Shown: positions 17,116-25,947 of the stretch, piece by piece
How positions within the stretch are numbered: the first letter of the stretch is position 1
Layout of the letters: every line of letters begins with the position of its first letter
From: Paludibacteraceae bacterium
Lineage (GTDB): Bacteria; Bacteroidota; Bacteroidia; Bacteroidales; Paludibacteraceae
Assembly (NCBI GenBank): GCA_024401515.1
Contig: JAKSKY010000015.1
Span: 1 to 35,958 of the forward strand
Direction: 5' to 3'
Length of the DNA stretch: 35,958 nt
Translations under genes and position numbers: made by a program
The notes under the pieces: model-generated
Told to the model about the DNA's origin: nothing
The model's database searches: none
What the model saw: only the letters and a program-made list of their open reading frames with translations

Positions 17116-18410
17116 TTAGTGCCAGGAATTAATTCCAATATTTCTTTCACACCCATACACATATCATTCGCCTCCAAAGATCGGTGATGGGCAAGGATCG
17201 ACTTCGCAGTATTTACCATTGCAGGATATGCGCTACGCAACATATGGTTCGCATAGATGACAACATTAACGCCCCAACTTGCCAATTCCTCCTCCGTAAT
17301 TTGGTTATATGTCGTAGGAACCACGAAAAGAGGCACAGAGGCATGTCTCTCCCTAAACTTCAAGCAAAACTCCTTGATATCCTCTCCAGTCTTATTCTTG
17401 GAATGAATCATAATTCCGTCAGCGCCAGCCTCCACATAAGCAAAACAACGTTGTAGGGCATCCTCAATTGTTTTGCCTGCAATAAGACTCTCACAACGAG
17501 CCACTACCATAAAGTCGTTGGCGATTTGCGCCCTTTTCCCCGCTTTAATCTTTTCCGAGAAAGATTCAATAGAATCCTGATTCTGAGACACTTCCGTTCC
17601 AAAAAGAGAATTTTTCTTCAATCCTATTTTATCCTCAATGATCACAGCGGAAACGCCTAATCTTTCCAAAGTTCTTACAGTAAAAACAAAATGCTCAATT
17701 TTTCCACCCGTGTCTCCATCGAAAATCACAGGTTTAGTCGTACACTCCAATGCATCGTTAAGACCATGAAGACGAGTTGTTAAATCAACAGCTTCAATAT
17801 CCGGTTTACCCTTGCTGGTGGAATCTGTGAGTGAACTTGCCCACATACCATCAAACTCCTCCGTCTTATTATTGACCTTAATCTTGGTTTTTTCGATTAT
17901 CAAACCAGTCAAGCCCGAATGGCTCTCCATGATACGGACAATAGGTTTAGCCGCGATCAAGCGACGTAACATTTTTTGTCGAATCTCAGGCGTAGTACCT
18001 ATCTCACGCACTTCAGCATTCAACGCCGTTGAGGAAATGCCTGGAGTATAGGGTATATCTATCACCTTTCCGCCCCATTTCGAGATACAATCAATCACAC
18101 GCTGTCTCGTTTCCTTTTGGACACCATGCAACCAATCGTCTCCATGAAGCACATAATCGGGTTTTAATTTTTCAAGATTTGGGACATAATCTAAGGTAGT
18201 TTGAGGAACAACCTTGGCTACTCCCTTTATGTTAGACACTATCTCCGCGCGTTGCTCATAGGTCAAATAAGGCAATCTTTTATAACTTGCTATTGCTTCG
18301 TCCGTAAGAACACCAACAGTCACTTCACCAAGTTTCATCGCCTCATGAATGATATTTAAATGCCCATGGTGAATTAAATCGGCACTCATACCACAATAAA
18401 CGGTAGCCAT
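17112..18410 (-). CDS. pepM: PEP phosphomutase with fused N-terminal cytidylyltransferase-type domain
   Basis: PEP mutase converts phosphoenolpyruvate to phosphonopyruvate, the entry step of C-P bond formation. The C-terminal ~280 residues carry DGDTGG (231-236), which binds magnesium, and the diagnostic EDKX5NS motif ([10 protein letters not shown], 259-268), which separates true mutases from isocitrate-lyase-like relatives. Residues 1-~135 form a separate nucleotidyltransferase domain: [14 protein letters not shown] with the HxGH motif (14-17) and PGISST (123-128), as in glycerol-3-phosphate cytidylyltransferases. The total of 432 residues compares with roughly 290-300 for single-domain mutases. 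The fusion is an expected variant in polysaccharide-type loci. The NT domain probably activates the final phosphonate with CTP, which is inference. The downstream dehydrogenase gene overlaps by 4 bp. The 122-bp upstream gap shows no exact -7 box. Confidence 0.95.
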   Translation of the reverse strand: MATVYCGMSADLIHHGHLNIIHEAMKLGEVTVGVLTDEAIASYKRLPYLTYEQRAEIVSNIKGVAKVVPQTTLDYVPNLEKLKPDYVLHGDDWLHGVQKETRQRVIDCISKWGGKVIDIPYTPGISSTALNAEVREIGTTPEIRQKMLRRLIAAKPIVRIMESHSGLTGLIIEKTKIKVNNKTEEFDGMWASSLTDSTSKGKPDIEAVDLTTRLHGLNDALECTTKPVIFDGDTGGKIEHFVFTVRTLERLGVSAVIIEDKIGLKKNSLFGTEVSQNQDSIESFSEKIKAGKRAQIANDFMVVARCESLIAGKTIEDALQRCFAYVEAGADGIMIHSKNKTGEDIKEFCLKFRERHASVPLFVVPTTYNQITEEELASWGVNVVIYANHMLRSAYPAMVNTAKSILAHHRSLEANDMCMGVKEILELIPGTK

Positions 18411-18532
18411 ATGATAAACAATTAAATTTAACTTTCTATTGTCAACAAATGCGTAAAATTACACAAATTATCTCAATCGCCCAAATTTGGCGAAGAGCCA
18501 TGTCCGCCGCACATATCTAGCGTACACCTACA

Positions 18533-19555
18533 TCATAACACATTGAAATGAGGATCAACATAGCGCCTGATCTTCTCTCGCATTGACTCGACCGTCTCCC
18601 ACTCCGTATTCGTCTCCGAACTGTAACGGAAACCGAAAGGCACCACCTTGGCTTGGTGATGTTTGATGTAATCCTCTTTTTTCCAACAATAGGAGACAGA
18701 TGGAAGTATCGCGTAACAATCGCCCAAATCAATGGTATCCATCGCCTCCGCCTCAATGATCATCTCCTCATGAAGCTTCTCTCCAGGCCGGATTCCCACT
18801 TCCTCCTGTTTCAAATTAGGAGCGATGGCGGTAGCCACATCACAGATCTTATAGGAAGGTATTTTAGGAACAAATATCTCACCACCCAAATGGTGGCCTA
18901 GGGCAAACATCACGAGGGCAACACCCTCCTCCAATGTGATATTGAATCGAGTCATTCTCATATCGGTAATCGGCAATGAGGTGGCTCCTTGTTCACACAT
19001 GCTCATAAAAAGAGGGATCACAGAGCCCCTGGAACCCATCACATTACCATATCTCACAACGGAGAAACGGATATCTTTGCTGCCCCTGATATTATTGGCA
19101 GCGGTAAAAAGTTTATCGGAAGTCAGTTTAGTCGCTCCATAAAGGCTGATCGGTGCGCAAGCCTTATCAGTCGAAAGGGCAATCACATCCTTCACATGCT
19201 GGATCATGGCGGCGTCTATCACATTCATAGCGCCATGCACATTCGTCTTAATACACTCCTCCGGATTGTATTCGGCGGTATCCACCTGTTTCATAGCGGC
19301 GGCATGGATAATCACATCCACCCCCTCACAGGCGCGGATAAGACGTTCCTTGTCACGGACATCACCTACAATATATCGCAACTGAGGGTATTTACTCTCC
19401 GGCCAAGCCTGCTTCATATCGAATTGCTTCAACTCTCCACGGGAAAAGACGATAAGCCTCTTCACGTTGGGATAGTCACGGAGAATCACCTCCACGAACT
19501 TCCTTCCAAATGAACCAGTGCCACCAGTAATTAAAACGACCTTACCATTAAGCAT
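18533..19555 (-). CDS. pseB: UDP-N-acetylglucosamine 4,6-dehydratase (inverting), PseB-like
   Basis: This 340-residue short-chain dehydrogenase/reductase has the TGGTGSFG NAD(P)-binding loop (10-17), STDKA with Thr129/Asp130/Lys131 and the catalytic YGATK (Tyr139, Lys143). The Tyr favours PseB over the WbjB/CapE type, which lacks it at this place. PseB makes the 4-keto-6-deoxy-L-arabino sugar that starts pseudaminic acid synthesis or feeds other 6-deoxy-amino sugars. No PseC, PseH, PseG, PseI or PseF is in the window, so the end sugar is open. It lies in the leftward glycan locus, 122 bp before pepM and 148 bp after LicD copy 2. A candidate promoter is at 19615-19648. Confidence 0.88.
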   Translation of the reverse strand: MLNGKVVLITGGTGSFGRKFVEVILRDYPNVKRLIVFSRGELKQFDMKQAWPESKYPQLRYIVGDVRDKERLIRACEGVDVIIHAAAMKQVDTAEYNPEECIKTNVHGAMNVIDAAMIQHVKDVIALSTDKACAPISLYGATKLTSDKLFTAANNIRGSKDIRFSVVRYGNVMGSRGSVIPLFMSMCEQGATSLPITDMRMTRFNITLEEGVALVMFALGHHLGGEIFVPKIPSYKICDVATAIAPNLKQEEVGIRPGEKLHEEMIIEAEAMDTIDLGDCYAILPSVSYCWKKEDYIKHHQAKVVPFGFRYSSETNTEWETVESMREKIRRYVDPHFNVL

Positions 19556-19614
19556 ATCGATGTAGTATTATATTTTCTTTTTCGTCACTTCCAAATTCCA
19601 TGGAATATGCCATG

Positions 19615-19648
19615 CAAAATTATACTAAATTTAGGAGAAAATGACAAA
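19615..19648 (-). promoter_or_regulatory. Candidate promoter for the PseB-like gene
   Basis: On the minus strand TAATTTTG (19622-19615) matches TAnnTTTG. TTTG (19648-19645) lies upstream at 22-bp spacing, slightly longer than usual. The leader would be about 55 nt. Confidence 0.5.
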
Positions 19649-19669
19649 TATTAGCAAACAAATGGGTTA

Positions 19670-19687
19670 CGGGAAGGTTGTTTCCCG
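19670..19687 (-). terminator. Weak hairpin after LicD copy 2
   Basis: The 6-bp perfect stem cgggaa / ttcccg has a 6-nt loop and lies 16 bp after the LicD stop codon. It has no T-run directly after it, so at best it is a weak or factor-assisted terminator. Confidence 0.3.
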
Positions 19688-19703
19688 CTTCAACCACAAA
19701 TGA

Positions 19704-20546
19704 TTAGCCATTCAATTCCTTTCGAGCCTCCTCGATGCTTTTCCTTTGCTCCAAATCGACGTAGTAGTGATCATGCACACTGACGCGCTGTTCCACCGGA
19801 GGCAGCTGCATATAATCCCCATAGCACATGGTCAAATAGGCGTCATACGAAGCCAATATGGAGATATTACCATCTTCAAATGGTTGCTCCACAATGTGGT
19901 CAAACCACTCCTTGGGGAACAAAGAGCGTTCGAAAGGCAATAATGAACGATAGTACAAAAGAGATGCTCCTTCAACTTTCTTCAGCCGCGCCTCTAATTC
20001 ATCCATTTTTCGGATCGCGCGCTTTCGCATCAATTGCCAATACTTATTTCTTCTCCAACGCTTAAAATCATGGAAACTGTGGATGTCGCTCCATCTATAA
20101 TCCTGGCAAGCATACCTATAATGGTCGAAAGCCTTGCTGTACTTCTTCTTCAACTTACGGCACTGCTCATTATCAGAAGCCTCGTCCAAAGGGAATATGT
20201 CGATGAATACACCCATCATATATGGATAGAGCCGCTCCTCCCAAAGGCTGCTATCCCTACGACAAAATTTGGCGAAAGGAAGATAATAGCCAGCATCATG
20301 ACGATCGATGATTTCATAACCGCCAAGCGACGCATCCTTCCGTAAGGAGAGGAACTTTTCATACGCCTCACGTTTCATATAAACATCCACATCATCATCC
20401 CACGGAATACAACCATGGTGGCGAACGGCTCCCAACATTGTTCCATACGCCGCCACATATTGAATATCATGGCTTTTACAAAACTGAGCAAACGCCCGGA
20501 AGGTTTGTTTCAGTATCTCCTTATATTTTTCCTGATTATACTCCAT
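19704..20546 (-). CDS. LicD-family transferase (copy 2)
   Basis: This 280-residue protein has YGTMLGAVRHHG (34-45), then CIPWDDDVDVYMK with the acidic cluster DDDVD (50-54). The fold and catalytic motif match copy 1 at 13730-14566, but outside the motif block the sequences differ greatly, so this is a distant paralogue with perhaps a different acceptor. The C-terminal half is rich in Lys/Arg and Tyr/Trp. It should transfer a phospho- or phosphono-alcohol from a CMP-linked donor to a glycan at the cytoplasmic face. Together with copy 1 it brackets the phosphonate genes and pseB. A -7 box lies 30 bp upstream. Confidence 0.87.
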   Translation of the reverse strand: MEYNQEKYKEILKQTFRAFAQFCKSHDIQYVAAYGTMLGAVRHHGCIPWDDDVDVYMKREAYEKFLSLRKDASLGGYEIIDRHDAGYYLPFAKFCRRDSSLWEERLYPYMMGVFIDIFPLDEASDNEQCRKLKKKYSKAFDHYRYACQDYRWSDIHSFHDFKRWRRNKYWQLMRKRAIRKMDELEARLKKVEGASLLYYRSLLPFERSLFPKEWFDHIVEQPFEDGNISILASYDAYLTMCYGDYMQLPPVEQRVSVHDHYYVDLEQRKSIEEARKELNG

Positions 20547-20575
20547 CCACTAATGCGGCTAATAATTTTCCATTA

Positions 20576-20583
20576 CAAACATA
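20576..20583 (-). promoter_or_regulatory. Candidate -7 box for LicD copy 2
   Basis: The minus strand reads TATGTTTG (20583-20576), an exact TAnnTTTG match 30 bp before the ATG. TTTG candidates upstream are at 23-bp spacing, which is not ideal. Confidence 0.5.
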
Positions 20584-20616
20584 CTAAAAAAATGACACAA
20601 TAAGGGCAAATGGCAC

Positions 20617-22953
20617 CTACTCGGTCACATAAGCGTAAAATTTCCGCTCCAAACGATTGCCATCCTCATCCACCACCGTGATGGTATGTTCTCCCTCCGT
20701 TGTACAGATACCCTTTTGATGGGAATCGACGGTTTGTCCGATATATGTATCATCCAAATGCCAATAGAGGGTCATACCCATCTGTCGATGCGCCACCTCA
20801 AAGATGATTTCTCCACGCTCACCATTAATCTCCTTCGGAATATACAACTTTCTAAGATCCTTCGGATAGATAAAATCCATCGCCTGCTCCATCTCATCCT
20901 CGCAGGCAGGCGCGACCGGCGGCAATGCCCTATAATCCGCCCCCTTATGTCTATAGTAGGCCTCCATGGAGGGCGGGAGGATAAACCAACTTTTGTGCAC
21001 CATGTTCATCGGAGATTCACAATTGGAGGAGACACGGAACTGTTCGTCTTGGGAGAGATGGACAATCTTATGATAAGGGCAAGACTCGCTCTTAGCACAA
21101 GGTGCGTAAAGCATTACCGTATCGACGTTCGGACAATTCGCCCCCTTTAAGAATCCACTCTCATGGCAAACGGTCATCGGCGAAAACCCTTGAACCGGAC
21201 GTCTGAACCAAGAGGTGTTCGGTAACATATTAAAGACGGAGAACATCACCGGCGCCGCATATTTGGCACCTGTCAACTCTGGGCGGCCCTCGCCATCGGC
21301 ATTACCCACCCAGATACCCACGACATATTCAGGAGTCGCCCCCACAGCCCAAGCATCCCGGTTACCAAAGCTAGTACCCGTTTTCCAAGCCACTTTCCTG
21401 GAAGAGGAGAATACCCGCCAATCGGTCACATCAGGACGATTCAACTCCTTGATGGCATCAAAAGTATGCCATATGGAACCCGCATGGAACAGTATCGGTT
21501 CATGAGAAAATTTGAGCGATTCCTTTTGTCGGAAAAGCCTAGGCGCATGAATATCCCCTTCATTGTACATTTGGTCCTGTTGGTAATGGACCAAAGTACG
21601 CGCCATAGAGGCATAAACGCCTGAGACATCCCACAAGGTAGCCTCCGCACCTCCCAATATGAGTGTTAGTCCATAATGGTTGGGGGTATAATCCAATGTA
21701 GTGATGCCCGCCCTTTTCAGGTAATCCTGGAAGGTCGGGATGCCATATTTCTTCAACATCAAGACCGCAGGGATATTCAAAGAACGAGCAAGCGCCGTAT
21801 GGGCGGGGACCGCTCCGTCGAACGTTCGGCTATAATTCTGCGGTTTGTAGCCGGCTATCTGGATCGGCACATCAGGCAACAACATCGAAGGGGTCAATTG
21901 CCCATCCTCCATCATCGCGCAGTAAAGGAATGGCTTCAAAATGCTACCCGTACTTCTTCGCGAGATGATCACATCCACCTGATTATCATCTTTGTTGTCG
22001 AAACCCGCATTACCGCAATAGGACAAAACATTACCCGTCTCAGTATCCATCACCAACAAGGCGATGTTCTGCACTCCATTTTGAGCATACTCTCGCTGGA
22101 AACCAGCAAGGAGATGTTCCATATCACGCTGCAATGCCGCATCCAAGGTCACCTTCGTCACCTTTCCATGCGCCTCCTTATTAAGACGATCCACCAAATG
22201 GGGAGCCATCATCTGCAACGAGAAGGTCTTATCCGGCAAAGGTTCATCCAAGGCCAACCGATAGGTCTCCTCATCAAAATCACCCTCCTCATACATCTTA
22301 CGCAACAATCGATTACGTTTTTCCAGCAACCTTTCACGGTTCTTTCCCGGGTGAATCATAGCGGGAGCATTGGGCAAGACCGCCAGCAACGCCGCCTCCG
22401 CCCACGAAAGATCCGCGCCATCACGCATGTAATATCGCCAGGCGGCCGTCTGCATACCCACCGTGTTTCCACCGTAAGGCGCATTGGAGACGTAGAGGGA
22501 GAGAATCTCCTCCTTGGAATAATGGAGTTCCAACCAGACCGCGCCAACCGCCTCGACCAATTTCTCCCACAAAACACGCCTCTTCTGGCCACGGCTCATA
22601 CGAATCACCTGCATGGAGAGGGTACTACCACCACTGACCACATGGCCCGCCGAGACATTTTGCCTTAAAGCCCTAAATATGGAAACTGGATTAACACCCG
22701 GATGATGATAAAAGTGTCTATCCTCAAAACACAAGGTAGCTTTCTTCAACTTCTCAGGCACTGTATCCAAAGGGGGGAAACGCCACTGCCCATCATGGGC
22801 CAAACGGGCGCCCACCATCTCCCCCTTCTCGGTCATCACCACGGTGGAGTAATCGACGGGGAAAAGATCCACCCGCACCAAAAGGGCGATTAAAAGCAAT
22901 AAAAAAGGGATAAAACATATCCACGCCTTTTTGCTACGCAAATATTGCTTCAT
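20617..22953 (-). CDS. pbpC: Penicillin-binding protein 1C (bifunctional glycosyltransferase/transpeptidase)
   Basis: This class A PBP has 778 residues, as usual for PBP1C. It has a short cytoplasmic tail and one membrane anchor (~11-28). The GT51 domain has the catalytic Glu77 in FEDRHFYHHPGVN and GGSTLSMQV (108-116). The transpeptidase domain has the active-site Ser337 in TGSILKPF (SxxK), RSLN (SxN) and WKTGTS (KTG). A C-terminal BiPBP_C-type beta domain carries several Cys residues. It polymerises and may cross-link peptidoglycan in the periplasm. In many bacteria pbpC sits beside an alpha-2-macroglobulin gene, which is absent here. It lies 78 bp after typA; the gap contains a stem-loop repeat and no clear -7 box. 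Confidence 0.95.
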   Translation of the reverse strand: MKQYLRSKKAWICFIPFLLLLIALLVRVDLFPVDYSTVVMTEKGEMVGARLAHDGQWRFPPLDTVPEKLKKATLCFEDRHFYHHPGVNPVSIFRALRQNVSAGHVVSGGSTLSMQVIRMSRGQKRRVLWEKLVEAVGAVWLELHYSKEEILSLYVSNAPYGGNTVGMQTAAWRYYMRDGADLSWAEAALLAVLPNAPAMIHPGKNRERLLEKRNRLLRKMYEEGDFDEETYRLALDEPLPDKTFSLQMMAPHLVDRLNKEAHGKVTKVTLDAALQRDMEHLLAGFQREYAQNGVQNIALLVMDTETGNVLSYCGNAGFDNKDDNQVDVIISRRSTGSILKPFLYCAMMEDGQLTPSMLLPDVPIQIAGYKPQNYSRTFDGAVPAHTALARSLNIPAVLMLKKYGIPTFQDYLKRAGITTLDYTPNHYGLTLILGGAEATLWDVSGVYASMARTLVHYQQDQMYNEGDIHAPRLFRQKESLKFSHEPILFHAGSIWHTFDAIKELNRPDVTDWRVFSSSRKVAWKTGTSFGNRDAWAVGATPEYVVGIWVGNADGEGRPELTGAKYAAPVMFSVFNMLPNTSWFRRPVQGFSPMTVCHESGFLKGANCPNVDTVMLYAPCAKSESCPYHKIVHLSQDEQFRVSSNCESPMNMVHKSWFILPPSMEAYYRHKGADYRALPPVAPACEDEMEQAMDFIYPKDLRKLYIPKEINGERGEIIFEVAHRQMGMTLYWHLDDTYIGQTVDSHQKGICTTEGEHTITVVDEDGNRLERKFYAYVTE

Positions 22954-22978
22954 CCCTGTATGATTGTATTTAAAACAT

Positions 22979-23002
22979 AGGATAAGGCTTGCGCCCTATC
23001 CT
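22979..23002. repeat. Fourth copy of the intergenic stem-loop element
   Basis: The arms aggataaggc / gccctatcct with loop ttgc match the elements at 6467-6490 and 6509-6530, with one mismatch in the stem. It lies between typA and pbpC, which are co-directional, so it is not restricted to convergent gene ends. It may act as a typA terminator or mRNA-stabilising hairpin. Confidence 0.75.
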
Positions 23003-23031
23003 GATATAACTAAACCTTTGCCTCAGAGCAA

Positions 23032-24834
23032 TTATACTCTGTTTGCGCGTTTTCTCTCAGTCTCGTCCAAGATGATCTTACGAAGACGCATGCTCTTAGG
23101 AGTAACCTCTACGTACTCATCCTCCTTGATGTACTCAAGTGCCTCCTCCAAAGAGAAGATGATTGGCGGAATGATTCTCGCCTTATCGTCGGAACTCTTG
23201 GAACGCATATTGGTCAACTGCTTAGACTTCGTCACATTGATCACGATATCGTTATCCTTACAGTGCTCTCCAACGACCTGACCCGCATAAACCTCGTCTT
23301 GTGGGCTGATGAAGAAACGGCCTCTATCTTGCAACTTATCCAATGCGTAAGCGAATACGGTACCAGCCTCCATAGCGATCAACGAACCATTGGTTCTACG
23401 CTCGATGTCACCCTTGTATGGTTGATACTCCAAGAAACGGTGTGCCATAACACCCTCACCGGCAGTAGCGGTCAAGACATTGGTACGCAAACCGATGATA
23501 CCACGGGAAGGAATCACGAACTCCAAGTGTACACGGTCGCCCTTGCGCTCCATGGAGACCATATCTCCCTTTCTAACGGAAACCATCTCGATCACCTTAC
23601 CGGAAACCTCATCCGGCAAATCGATGGTCAATTGCTCAACTGGCTCGCACTTCACACCGTCGATCTCCTTGAAGATAACCTGTGGTTGACCCACTTGCAA
23701 CTCATAACCCTCACGACGCATGGTCTCGATCAAGACAGACAAGTGAAGCACACCACGTCCATATACGAACCACTTATCAGAATCTGGATCCTTCACGACA
23801 CGCAAAGCCAAGTTGCGGTCCAACTCCTTCTCCAAACGATCGTTGATATGTCTTGAGGTAACGAACTTACCCTCCTTACCGAAGAATGGTGAATCATTGA
23901 TAGAGAAGACCATACTCATCGTAGGCTCATCGATGGCGATTGGAGGCAATGGCTCTGGATTCTCCAAGTCACAAACAGTGTCACCGATATCGAATCCGTC
24001 GATACCGACCAAGGCGCAGATCTCTCCGCATTGTGCCTCACGGACAGTGGCTTGTCCGAATCCCTCGAATACGCGCAACTCCTTGATTCTAACCTTCTTC
24101 ACAGAACCATCTCTCTTCACAAGAGAAAGGTCTTGAGACTCCTTCAATGAGCCACGGTGGATACGACCGATGGCAATACGGCCTACATAAGAAGAGAAAT
24201 CCAAAGAGGTCACCAACATTTGAGGGGTACCCTCATTCACTCTTGGTTCTGGGATATGCTCGATGATAGCATCCAATACTGGGGTAATATCATTCTCGCG
24301 AGGCTTCTTCCAGTCGTCTGACATCCAGTTGTTCTTTGCGGAACCGTAGATGGTTGGGAAATCCAACTGCTCCTCGGTGGCATCCAAGTTGAACATCAAA
24401 TCGAAAACGGCCTCTTGCACCTCCTCAGGGCGGCAGTTTGGCTTATCCACCTTGTTGATGACAACAATTGGCTTCAAACCCAATTGGATAGCCTTTTGCA
24501 ACACGAAACGGGTTTGTGGCATAGGGCCCTCGAAAGCGTCCACCAACAACAATACACCGTCGGCCATGTTGAGCACACGCTCCACCTCACCACCGAAGTC
24601 GGAGTGTCCTGGGGTATCAATGATATTGATCTTATAATCCTTGTAACGGATAGAGACATTCTTAGAAACGATGGTTATACCTCGTTCACGCTCCAAATCA
24701 TTGTTGTCAAGGATCAAATCCTGAGGCTTCTCGTGGTCACTAAAAAGGTTACCAGCCAACAACATCTTGTCCACCAACGTTGTCTTTCCGTGGTCGACGT
24801 GAGCGATAATCGCAACGTTTCTAATCTTTTGCAT
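23032..24834 (-). CDS. typA: Ribosome-associated translational GTPase TypA/BipA
   Basis: This 600-residue protein has the family's normal length. The G domain has AHVDHGKTTLVDKM (G1), RERGITI (G2), DTPGHSDFGGEVER (G3) and NKVDKP (G4). Domain II, the EF-G-like domains III and V, and the TypA-specific C-terminal domain follow. It binds the 70S ribosome and assists 50S assembly and stress or low-temperature growth. It is transcribed leftward, 74 bp downstream of menA. The gap has no exact -7 box and only a weak GGGG/CCCC hairpin, so read-through from menA is possible. Confidence 0.97.
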   Translation of the reverse strand: MQKIRNVAIIAHVDHGKTTLVDKMLLAGNLFSDHEKPQDLILDNNDLERERGITIVSKNVSIRYKDYKINIIDTPGHSDFGGEVERVLNMADGVLLLVDAFEGPMPQTRFVLQKAIQLGLKPIVVINKVDKPNCRPEEVQEAVFDLMFNLDATEEQLDFPTIYGSAKNNWMSDDWKKPRENDITPVLDAIIEHIPEPRVNEGTPQMLVTSLDFSSYVGRIAIGRIHRGSLKESQDLSLVKRDGSVKKVRIKELRVFEGFGQATVREAQCGEICALVGIDGFDIGDTVCDLENPEPLPPIAIDEPTMSMVFSINDSPFFGKEGKFVTSRHINDRLEKELDRNLALRVVKDPDSDKWFVYGRGVLHLSVLIETMRREGYELQVGQPQVIFKEIDGVKCEPVEQLTIDLPDEVSGKVIEMVSVRKGDMVSMERKGDRVHLEFVIPSRGIIGLRTNVLTATAGEGVMAHRFLEYQPYKGDIERRTNGSLIAMEAGTVFAYALDKLQDRGRFFISPQDEVYAGQVVGEHCKDNDIVINVTKSKQLTNMRSKSSDDKARIIPPIIFSLEEALEYIKEDEYVEVTPKSMRLRKIILDETERKRANRV

Positions 24835-24908
24835 CTTAATTTATTCTTAATGGGGAAACATATACACCCCGATTTATTATTTCAGAGGAGCCGTAAATCC
24901 CCCCAATT

Positions 24909-25871
24909 TCAAGTCGCGAATTTACAAAAAAATTCATTAAAAACATGTTCTCCAACATAAAAGTATTTTACGCAACCGATATCCAATATCAAAAGCAATG
25001 ACAATGCGAAAACCAACATGTTTCGAGAGGTCTCCCCTATCAAACCATTCAACTGTATAGGTTGTTCAATCTTACGGATCTTTAACCAGGTAAGGAAATG
25101 CAAGGCGCTATAAGGCAACAACATCAGCCATCCGAAAAGATTCGCCTCAATCAAGAGGCACAAAACAGCGGATAAAAGCACAGCCGTTAATCCAGAAGCT
25201 AAATAGAGATAGAGGCCAAACTTTTTGCCAAGCAACACCACCAAAGTACGCTTGCCTGACTTCGCATCGTTCTCCACGTCTCGGTAATTATTCAAGACCA
25301 ATAGAACATTGACCGCACAACCCGTGGCAACACCCGCCAAGGTCAACGTGTTCGGCCACGAAAGGATCTGCACATAAGCGGTAAAACCGACCGCCACCAA
25401 ACCAAAGAAGGCGACTACCGCCACATCGCCCAAGCCATTGTAAGCCAACGGGAAGGGACCCGACGTATAGAGATAGGCGAATAGCACGCAGAAAAGACCG
25501 ACGAAAACCAATTGCCACCCCACATACAACATCAGCACAGAACCGCAGAGGCAACCAAAGGCCACCACCGACAAAATGCCTTTCTTCATCGCGTTAGGGG
25601 TGATCCATCCCTGGGCAGTCGCACGCAAAGGGCCCAAACGGCCTTCCCCGTCACTACCCTTCAAGAAATCATATAGGTCATTGATCAAGTTCGCGGCAAT
25701 CTGCATCGCGATGGCGAACAACAAGCAGGCCAGCGCAGGCACCAACTGAAACTTTTCATAATAGTACGCCAGTGCGCAACCCACCATCACCGGAGCCACC
25801 GCCGCAGCCAATGTCTTCGGACGAGCCGCCAAGCACCAAGCCTTCACTGAATTTTGTTTTACCTCTTCCAT
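24909..25871 (-). CDS. menA: 1,4-dihydroxy-2-naphthoate polyprenyltransferase
   Basis: MenA attaches the polyprenyl tail to 1,4-dihydroxy-2-naphthoate in the inner membrane, giving demethylmenaquinone. The start MEEVKQNSVKAW (25871) gives 320 residues. The frame remains open to 25898 but is less likely used. About eight to nine hydrophobic helices are visible. The two Asp-rich UbiA-family motifs are NLINDLYDF (61-69; Asp65, Asp68) and NNYRDVENDAKSGKRTL (~195-211), which bind magnesium-diphosphate. No other men genes are nearby. It shows that the organism makes menaquinone. A near-consensus TATCTTCG lies at 25894-25887 but is close to the ATG, so I do not call it a promoter. Confidence 0.95.
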   Translation of the reverse strand: MEEVKQNSVKAWCLAARPKTLAAAVAPVMVGCALAYYYEKFQLVPALACLLFAIAMQIAANLINDLYDFLKGSDGEGRLGPLRATAQGWITPNAMKKGILSVVAFGCLCGSVLMLYVGWQLVFVGLFCVLFAYLYTSGPFPLAYNGLGDVAVVAFFGLVAVGFTAYVQILSWPNTLTLAGVATGCAVNVLLVLNNYRDVENDAKSGKRTLVVLLGKKFGLYLYLASGLTAVLLSAVLCLLIEANLFGWLMLLPYSALHFLTWLKIRKIEQPIQLNGLIGETSRNMLVFALSLLLILDIGCVKYFYVGEHVFNEFFCKFAT

Positions 25872-25900
25872 GTTTGAAATTTTACGCGAAGATACCAAAA

Positions 25901-25936
25901 TTTATAGAAAGGGGGAACATCGTTTGACGCTCCCCC
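25901..25936 (-). terminator. Terminator after the type-B T9SS repeat protein
   Basis: An 11-bp stem (gggggagcgtc / gatgttccccc with two G-T pairs, loop aaac) begins about 12 bp after the stop codon and is followed leftward by TTTCTATAAATTTT. It separates the secreted-protein operon from menA. Confidence 0.75.
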
Positions 25937-25947
25937 CTCTGTCTTCA

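Noticed and set aside
21676-22668. 330-codon plus-strand open frame opposite pbpC
   Set aside because: The minus strand encodes PBP1C with all catalytic motifs. The plus-strand frame is His/Arg/Gln-rich and has no recognisable motif.
24850-24871. GGGG/CCCC hairpin between menA and typA as a terminator
   Set aside because: The stem is only four pairs with a long AT-rich loop and no T-run, so it is too weak to call.
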